Positions 56,938 through 64,000 of a DNA stretch of 64,000 nucleotides are shown piece after piece. Location: positions 14,847,729 through 14,911,728 of the forward strand of contig CM036248.1 in the NCBI GenBank assembly GCA_020698575.1. The letters run 5' to 3'. This DNA comes from Bostrychus sinensis (taxonomy: Eukaryota; Chordata; Actinopteri; Gobiiformes; Eleotridae). Made by a program: the position numbers and the translations under genes. The notes beneath the pieces were generated by a model. The model had not been told where the DNA came from, did no database searches, and saw only the letters and a list, made by a program, of their open reading frames with translations. Numbering within the stretch: the stretch's first letter is position 1; every line of letters begins with the position of its first letter.

Positions 56938-58806
56938 GCATCCCCTTAGAATTATAAGGTTCTATCAGACATTTTAGTCAAAATTGAGTTATTCATATAT
57001 TCTTGTTCCTGGATATCTTCATTTTATCAATGTCTTATTCATTTTGGGGGAGTTTATCTGGGTAAATAAAAAGTTCTATCTGTGATGTCAAACCTTCATT
57101 CGGTGCTAAAAGGTTCTATCTCTCTGAGCCAATCACAACACAGAATGCACTTTAAACAACCAATCACGTTCTGCCTCTTTGGAATGCTGGCATTACAGCC
57201 TGGCTCAGTTACAACAAACTAATAACTAATAGACAAATAAAAGAAAATTTATACAAAAACCTTAAGTATTTTGTTGTTAGCATTTAGGTTGCTAAGTAAA
57301 CACAAAATTTTAGTTTAGTAGCTCTCTAGCTAACATAAGAGGCACTTCATGATGACTTACTGTATGTTTATATCTTGATTTTACTAATTTCTACACTATT
57401 ACCTGGACATTACACTCTTGATTGTGGGATTAATTATGTTTTATTTACATTCACATTAGGTCTATTTGACCTGTAGCTTGATAATGGTCATGCTGCTTAT
57501 TTAGTTAAAGTACTATTTCTTTACTATGTTGAAAGTGTAGGAGAAAGAAACAAAGAAAGAAGAGAATATAATGGTAAAATGCAAAATCAGGGAGTAAAAT
57601 GTGAAATTTTAAATGTAGATAAAAACAGAAAGTGACAGAGGAGACACACAGAAAAGAGATGAATGAGGGGAAAAAGGAGCTCAGGAGCAACATTAGAACA
57701 GACACAAAAAGGCAATTTAGTTTTATATAGGTCTGGAGAATTAGAGCTGAAAAATATGAAAATGTGGAGTATTAACTGTATCTATTATTTATACATTGGA
57801 AAAGTATAAACATAAATTGTGCTAAACGTAATATATAGGCCTATTGCTTAAAAGCCAACACATTGTGTGTTAAGTAGTATCAAAATGAATTGCATTTTAC
57901 TTTCAAATGTGTAAAGTATTGAATACTATTACATGTTATAAACAGTTAAATGATAAAATAAGTTCAGTGCTAAAATGTAACTTATTGATTTCTGTATGTT
58001 TTGTAAGCTCCTTAAAATTCTAACTGAATTTTGGGTTCTCAGAATTAGAAGTTTCTATCTGCGAAAGACCGTTCCCAAAAGTCCCACTTCAAATGTTTCA
58101 AAGATTTTGAAACTGTGTATTTATAATCATAGACGTTATATACGTAGATGCCTCGTTAGTCGCTTTGGTCTATTGATACAATAGACCCAATTCACCTCCA
58201 ACGGCCGCCAACATGGCTTTTAATGACGTAAACCAATGCAAAAGAATGGAGAGAGACTGTGCCTGTGGTTTCTATGACAACAGCGTTTGGCATATTCATT
58301 TATACTTAATCTGACAGCAACTTGTTAAAGTAGGATTTGTGGTGATTTATTGATTTATAAAACCTCAACATGAACTGTGGTCTATAACTGTTGTGGTCTG
58401 CCACATTACTGTAACTCCTGTTTAGCAGAATACACATTCAGAAACCATTTAGCCTTTAGATAACATGCTAATATATATGCTAACTGCTATATCAAATAAA
58501 ACCTCTAAAAGTGGATACACTCAGAAATGATTTCTAACCAGGCTCTGACATCACTCACATGTAGTCGAGTGGTTAATAGCTGCCAAAACAGTCTTAATTA
58601 TTCACAATATGCGATATTTGATGGCTGATGTTAATTGCACGTTAGCTTCAGCAGCCTACAAGACATCTAAGTAATGTCTATGTTTACAATCTTTTTAAGG
58701 TAAGGTAACTTGTTCCTCATATCAGTTTTGCTATTTTTATGGTCAAAATTTTTAACTTAAATACTTAATCAGAATGCAGATATAACCCTAATTCTAAGGG
58801 GATGCT
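56938..58806. mobile_element. 1.9-kb element bounded by long inverted repeats
   Basis: The left end GCATCCCCTTAGAATTA and the right end TAATTCTAAGGGGATGC are perfect 17-base inverted repeats, with partial agreement continuing inward. The flanks include CAAT on both sides but no clear longer target duplication. The interior is AT-rich and lacks a transposase frame. A GC-richer block at 58140-58260 ('cgttagtcgctttggtctat', 'ccaacggccgccaacatggc') resembles sequence repeated in fish genomes. Confidence 0.55.
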
Positions 58807-59189
58807 CAATATTAAATTAAGACAACACAAAGTTCCACATGTTGAAACCATTTTAACATCAGTGGAAATCTAACTCTAAATCTAACTTAAAGGCAGAGAC
58901 TATTTCAACCATCGCAAGACATTGGGGAAGTAAGTTTACTGTAGGGTGACTGACTTTGATGTTTAGACAGTGACAATCTGGGTCAGTTTACAGTGCGCCA
59001 ATCCCCACATGAGCACACGTGTTACACTCAAATAGTCAGACTGAGCTTTTTCAGAGAGACAGTGAGAACACAGGAGAGATACAGCCCATCAAAGTATTCA
59101 TATAAAGCCTATGGTTAATTCATGGTAATATTTGTGTTGGCACCTATCCACGTCCTGCAAGTTCCTTAACTGATGAATTGAGAATATGC

Positions 59190-59735
59190 CTCTTTTCAAT
59201 TCAGTTCAATTCAATTCAGTTTTATTTGTATAGCCCAATATCACAACAAAAGTCGCCTCAAAGGGCTTCATGAACAGTTAATCAAACATAAATACACAAT
59301 CAAACGTAACACACAATCAACACAAACAATAACTACCCTAAACTAGACAGACCCAGGACACTCCTGTACTTAGACCCTCCTTTTCGGTAAGGAAAAATTC
59401 CTAAAAAAAACCCAGCTGTGGGAAAAAAAATAAGAAACCTTACAGAACCCATATTGAAGGAGAGCTCCTCTCCCAGGACGGACAGGCAATGTGTCTAGGA
59501 CTGTTAATCCATTAGCTCATTTATAGGATCATAGATCAGCTGTGTAAGGATTCATCCAGACGGGAGTGGGGTGAGGTAGGTTGAGGAAGTCCATAGGATA
59601 CAGCAGGTGGGCCTCATCCAGACAGGTGAGTAGGGCGAGATAGGTCCGTCTTTTGACTTACATTGGATGCTATAGAGAGTGGGAGAAAATATAAACTCCA
59701 CACAGAATGGCCCAGTCCAGAATTTGAACCCGGGA
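59190..59735 (+). repeat. Retroelement 3'-end-like repeat (TTCAATTCAATTT family)
   Basis: 'ttcagttcaattcaattcag' repeats lead into 'tttatttgtatagcccaata' and 'aaagtcgcctcaaagggctt', then 'taaggaaaaattcc', 'gaccctccttttcgg' and 'agagctcctctcccaggacg'. This is a widespread fish repeat resembling LINE/SINE ends. No coding frame. Confidence 0.6.
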
Positions 59736-59990
59736 CGAATATCTTTGACATGAAATTAGTAAAAGCTGGGCAGGTGTAGTAGTAAATCATTATTGCAGTT
59801 CAAGAAGTAACTTGCAATACGGATACTGTGCTTATCTGTCAATACTTCGCATCCTCTGAAATGGATGAACAATGTTTTGAATGCATTAGTTAATTCACTG
59901 ATCACTTCTTTACATCTTAACTCTCAGCTGCAACATTCAACAATTCCTACCTTCTCCTTGTGACAAATTAGTCAGCAAACACTATAAATA

Positions 59991-61188
59991 CATTTGAAAG
60001 CAAACATACATGCACCCTTTGGAAATACTTGGATTTTTGCATGATTTGGTCATAAAATGTGATCTGATCTTCATCTAAGCCACAACATTAGATAAACACA
60101 GTCGGCTTAAAATAGTGCTGCAAAAAAATTATATGCTGCCTAGGAATGGCTGTCCTGTGAAAATGACTGCAAGAGCACAGCGCAGAATGCTGAATGATGA
60201 TGAGGTGAAGAAGAATCCTAGAGTGTCAGTTAAAGACGTACAGAAATCTCTGGCACATGCTAACATCTTTGTTGACAAATCTACAATAGGTAAAACATTG
60301 AACAAGAATGGACTTCATGGGAGGACACCATGGAGAAAACCACTACTGTCCAAAAAAAGAAAAAAAAAACAAACACTGCAGTTGAAGTTAGCAAAAGACC
60401 TCCTAGATGTTCCACAGCACTACTGGCAAAATATTCTGTGGACAGATGAAACCAAAGTTGAGTTGTTTGGAAGGAACACACAACGCTATGTGCAGAGAAA
60501 AAAAGGCACAGCACATCAACATCAAAACCTCATCCTCACTATGAAGTATGGTGGAGGGGGCATCATGGTTTGGGGCTGCTTTGCTGACTCAGGGCCTACA
60601 CAACTTGCAACAGTAAAATTAAGTAAGTGAGTTTATCAAAACATTTTCCAGGAAAACATAAGACCATCTGTCTGCCAGCTAAAGCTCAACAGAGGAGGGT
60701 GATGCAACAGAACAATGACCCAAAACATAGAAGCAAATCAACAACAGAATGACAGAAGAATACGCCTTCTGGAGTGGCCCAGTCAGAGTCCTGACCTCAA
60801 CCCAATTGAGATGCTGTGGCATGACCTCAGAAGAGTGATTCACACCAGACATTGCTGAACTTAAACAGTTTGGTAAAGAGAAAAGGTCCAAAATTCCTCC
60901 TGAGCGCTGTGCAGGTCTGATCTTCACTACAGAAACTGTTTGGTTAAGGTTATTGCTGCCAAAGGAGGGTCAACCAGTTATTAAATCCAAAGGTTCACAT
61001 ACTTTTTCCACCCTGTACTGTGAATGTTTAAATAAATATTTAATAAAGACATTTTTTTGCAGCATTAGTTTAAGCAGACTGTGTTTGCCTATTGTTGTGA
61101 CTTAGATGAAGATCAGATCACATTTTTTGACCTAATCATGCAAACATCCAAGTATTTCCAAACTTTACATTACTTTTTCTTTCAACTG
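59991..61188 (+). mobile_element. Tc1-like transposon, inactive
   Basis: About 1.2 kb, flanked by TA on each side (59989-59990 and 61189-61190). The long inverted repeats begin CATTTGAAAG on the left and end CTTTCAACTG on the right. Inner blocks agree: 'ggaaatacttggatt' and 'tgtgatctgatcttcatcta' on the left correspond to 'gatgaagatcagatcaca' and 'ccaagtatttcc' on the right. The size and layout are those of Tc1-like elements. The transposase inside is broken. Confidence 0.85.
60115..60900 (+). pseudogene. Tc1-like transposase pseudogene
   Basis: The open part (60115-60630) codes MTARAQRRMLNDDEVKKNPR, then DKSTIGKTLNKNGLHGRTP, ILWTDETKVELFGRN with the first catalytic aspartate, and GGGGIMVWGCFADSG. 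After a stop at 60630 the homology continues in another frame: NNDPKH (second aspartate) near 60715 and [18 protein letters not shown] (catalytic glutamate) near 60772-60825. The N-terminal helix-turn-helix is missing, so it cannot work. Confidence 0.85.
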
Positions 61189-61789
61189 TATGTTGCTAGC
61201 ATGGTGATAAAGACAAACCATCCTGTTGCTCATGTACTATCTCTCCAGACTCTAACAGGTAGTTTACGCATCAGTCCAGAGGATTAAATGAGGCTTGTTG
61301 GTGACTAATAAGGTTCACACAAGGAAGTCCACACGCCCCTTTTCTTTGTTTTAATAACGGCTATAAATAAGCAGTGTCCTAGAGCAAGCATGTATAAACT
61401 ATAGTGCATAGGGACGCTGTTTATCACCAACTGCGAACGTCTCAAAGTAGTGGCAGACAGAGACAGAGGGAGAATTGGTTTGGTGATTTATGACTCATCG
61501 TGTGGCAACATGTACTATCCATCCTTTTAGAGACACTGTGTTATACAAGGAAGAGGTGGGGGCTGCGTGGCAGACTGGTACTTTATGTGCTGTTGCAATC
61601 TAGCAGTAATCTACTGTACATCAGTCAGGGTACCTCTAAGGCTTGGGACTGGCCCAAAAAGTACACTGGGGACCCCCTAAGGCTGATTTACCTTTGATAT
61701 GTATAAGAAGATATGTAAAATGTAAAAAAAAAAAAAAAAAAAAAAAGACATTTTTAATCCCACTCATGATATAAGTTACTGGCAAAATG
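61189..61789. other. Intergenic DNA, nothing recognised
   Basis: No recognised gene or repeat family apart from a poly-A run at about 61722-61746. Confidence 0.5.
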
Positions 61790-61950
61790 GGCAGTATGCT
61801 GGCATAGAGGTTTGTACTCCTGCAATAAGGTCCCAGGTTTGATTGCTGGACTGTGTGGGAATTTCTGTATGCATGTTCTCCATGTGTCTGCATAGGTTTC
61901 CTCTGGGTGGTCTGGTTTGGGACTTTCCTGGTTAAATAAAGGTCAAATAT
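61790..61950 (+). repeat. SINE copy, degenerate
   Basis: 'gggcagtatgctggcataga' to 'aaggtcccaggtttgattgc' follows the head of the GGCACGGTGGC SINE. Next come 'gcatgttctccatgtgtctg' and 'cataggtttcctctgggtgg', its usual body. Confidence 0.6.
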
Positions 61951-62003
61951 ACATCCAACTCACAAAAAAGTCATGTTATTCCATTATACTACCAAATCAA
62001 TTA

Positions 62004-63380
62004 TACACTGCTCAAAAAAAAATAAAGGGAACACTAAAATAACACATCCTAGATCTGAATGAATGAAATATTCTTATTAAATACTTTACATAGCTGAATG
62101 TGCTGACAGCAAAATCACACAAAAAATATCAATGGAAATCAAATTTATTAACCCATGGAGTTCTCGATTTGGAGTCACACTCAAAATTAAAGTGGAAAAA
62201 CACACTACAGGCTGATCCAACTTTGATGTAATGTCCTTAAAACTGATGACTGAGGCTCAGTAGTGTGTGTGGCCTCCACGTGCCTGTATGACCTCCCTAC
62301 AACACCTGGGCATGCCCCCTGATGAGGTGGCGGATGGTCTCCTGAGGGCTCTCCTCCCAGACCTGGACTAAAGCATCTGCCAACTCCTGGACAGTCTGTG
62401 GTGTTATGTGGCGTTGGTGGATGGAGCGAGACATGATGTCCCAGATGTGCTCAATTGGATTCAGGTCTGGGGAACGGGTGGGCCAGTCCATAGCATCAAT
62501 GCCTTCATCTTGCAGGAACTGCTGACACACTCCAGCCACATGAGGTCTAGCATCGTCTTGCATTAGGAGGAACCCAGGGCCAACTGCACCAGCATATGGT
62601 CTCACAAGGGGTCTGAGGATCTCATCTCGGTAGGAGGGCTGTGTGGTCCCCCAAAGAAATGCCACCCCACACCATTACTGACCAACTGCCAAACCGGTCA
62701 TGATGGAGGATGTTGCAGGCAGCAGAACGTTCTCCACTGGCGTCTCCAGACTCTGTCAAGTCTGTCACATGTGCTCAGTGTGAACCTGCTTTCATCTGTG
62801 AAGAGCACAGGGCATTTTGCAGGGCTCTGGCAGTGCTTCTCCTGTTCCTCCTTGCACAAAGGAGGAGGTAGCGGTCCTGCTGCTGGGTTGTTGCCCTCCT
62901 ACGGCCTCCTCCACATCTCCTGATGTACTGGCCTGTCTCCTGATAGCGCCTCCATGCTCTAGACACTACGCTGACAGACACAGCAAACCTTCTTGCCACA
63001 GCTCGCACTGATGTGCCATCCTGGATGAGCTGCACTACCTGAGCCACTTGTGTGGGTTGTAGACTCCGTCTCATGCTACCTCTAGAGTGAAAGCACCGCC
63101 AGCATTCAAAAGTGACCAAAACATCAGCCAGAAAGCATAAGAACTGAGAAGTGGTCTGTGGTCACCTCCTGCAGAACTACTCCTTTACTGGGGGTGTCTT
63201 GCCTATTGCTAATTGCCTATAATTTCCACCTGTTGTCTATTCCATTTGCACAACAGCAGGTGAAATTGATGTCAGTCAGTGTTGCTTCCTAAGTGGACAG
63301 TTTGCTTTCACAGAAGTGTGACTGACTTGGAGTTACATTGTGTTGTTTAAGTGTTCCCTTTATTTTTTTTGAGCAGTGTA
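62004..63380 (-). mobile_element. Tc1/mariner transposon, inactive
   Basis: About 1.38 kb bounded by TACACTGCTC + A-run + TAAAGGGAACACT on the left and its mirror AGTGTTCCCTTTATTTT + GAGCAGTGTA on the right. TA flanks both sides (62002-62003, 63381-63382). The terminal repeats are well preserved. The transposase is on the minus strand and broken. Confidence 0.88.
62297..63119 (-). pseudogene. Tc1-like transposase pseudogene
   Basis: N-terminal part (63119-62775): [40 protein letters not shown] and a basic GGGRRRAT, a helix-turn-helix DNA-binding region. Then LFTDESRF (first aspartate) in another frame near 62790. C-terminal part (62665-62297): LLMQDDARPHVAG (second aspartate) and [20 protein letters not shown] (glutamate). 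An estimated 50-60 residues are missing between the DNA-binding and catalytic parts, and at least two frame changes are present. Confidence 0.85.
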
Positions 63381-63479
63381 TATTACTTGACAAAGACAAG
63401 CTTCTTGTTTCCGCTGTATGTGGATACTCTTACTTTTTTATTTTTTTATCTTGTAGGAAGATAATCCAGCCATAGAATC

Positions 63480-63625
63480 TCAAGCCAGTGTACTTCTTGT
63501 GCCAGTCCCAAGCCTTGATAAATGTAGAGGGGTGTGTAAGGAATTACTGCAAGCTAGTAGGCAGATGATTTGCTGTGACAATCCCAGAAAGGGAAAAGCC
63601 GAAATGCAAAAAGATGAATTACTAC
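63480..63625 (+). repeat. LINE-associated tail
   Basis: 'ctcaagccagtgtacttctt', 'gtgccagtcccaagccttga' and 'taaatgtagaggggtg', then 'gcaagctagtaggcagatga' and 'agaaagggaaaagccgaaat'. It is the best match to the family at 23025 and shows its usual end. Confidence 0.65.
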
Positions 63626-63811
63626 TACTTAAATGCTGATATTTTGACTAGTGCAGAAATTTTGTTGGAGCTGGACCTCACTCCTTCCTGCACATACAGT
63701 ATATCTGATACAAACATAACTGGAATAATAGATGGATGACTTAAATGACTTGAACATAAATGTCAAAGTTTGCATATATTTACTAATTTGGCTGACTGCA
63801 ATCTATCTCAG

Positions 63812-63945
63812 TGAAGTCTGCATTCCCTCCCTGTGGGTTCTCTCTGGATACTCTGGCTTCTTCCCTCCATCCAAAGATATGTGTGTGTTGAATTGTTGAA
63901 TCTAAATTGCCCCTATAATTTGAGAGTGAATAGTTGCATGACCGT
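63812..63945 (+). repeat. SINE 3' body, truncated head
   Basis: 'ctccctgtgggttctctctg', 'gatactctggcttcttccct' and 'ccatccaaagatatg', then 'aattgcccctataatttgag'. This is the body of the same SINE type seen at 61790, without its tRNA-like head. Confidence 0.6.
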
Positions 63946-64000
63946 TGTTCAGGATGTACCCGCTTAAGGCCCATTTCTGTTGAAATAGGCTCCCCCAATA

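Noticed and set aside
1..64000. CRISPR arrays, prophage or bacterial defence systems
   Set aside because: The repeats are degenerate minisatellites without regular unique spacers, and the sequence is plainly vertebrate.

Overview
This is vertebrate nuclear DNA, most likely from a teleost fish. It is AT-rich and intron-rich, and its DNA transposons (Tc1-like and hAT-like), tRNA- and 5S-derived SINEs and non-LTR retrotransposon tails are typical of fish. No prokaryotic operons, CRISPR arrays or viral genes are visible.

Two protein-coding genes can be read with confidence, both on the minus strand. gpr151 is an intact single-exon orphan GPCR at 2998-4308. ppp2r2b, the beta-type regulatory B subunit of protein phosphatase 2A, runs from its ATG at 42650 to its stop at 7517 in ten coding exons. 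Every intron is GT-AG, all phases close, and the exons sum to 1332 nt (443 residues plus stop), the length of the human protein. The first exon encodes the Bbeta1-type N-terminus. The order and orientation match human 5q32, where GPR151 lies downstream of PPP2R2B on the same strand, so the identification rests on both sequence and synteny.

Layout: 1-2997, intergenic with a LINE tail and a SINE. 2998-4308, gpr151. 4309-7516, gpr151 promoter side and probable ppp2r2b 3'UTR. 7517-42650, ppp2r2b. Its introns hold a 5S-derived SINE, (TAG)n higher-order repeats, a decayed LINE with reverse-transcriptase remnants, several hAT-like MITEs, triplet repeats, two pairs of duplicated intronic segments and a CpG-bearing segment dense in TACGGC motifs. 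42651-43450, promoter/5'UTR side of ppp2r2b, GC-richer, with a short CAG tract on the sense strand. 43451-64000, gene-free upstream DNA with increasingly dense mobile elements, including a TTAA-flanked element containing a nested hAT, a long-TIR element and two dead Tc1-like transposons.

The most unusual non-genic signal is a degenerate minisatellite with core TTTAGTCCTGG. It recurs in at least eight places in both orientations and sits inside elements with two different kinds of terminal inverted repeat. Also worth attention are two roughly 200-bp segments duplicated between introns 2 and 4 of ppp2r2b, and a CAG tract placed like the human SCA12 repeat.
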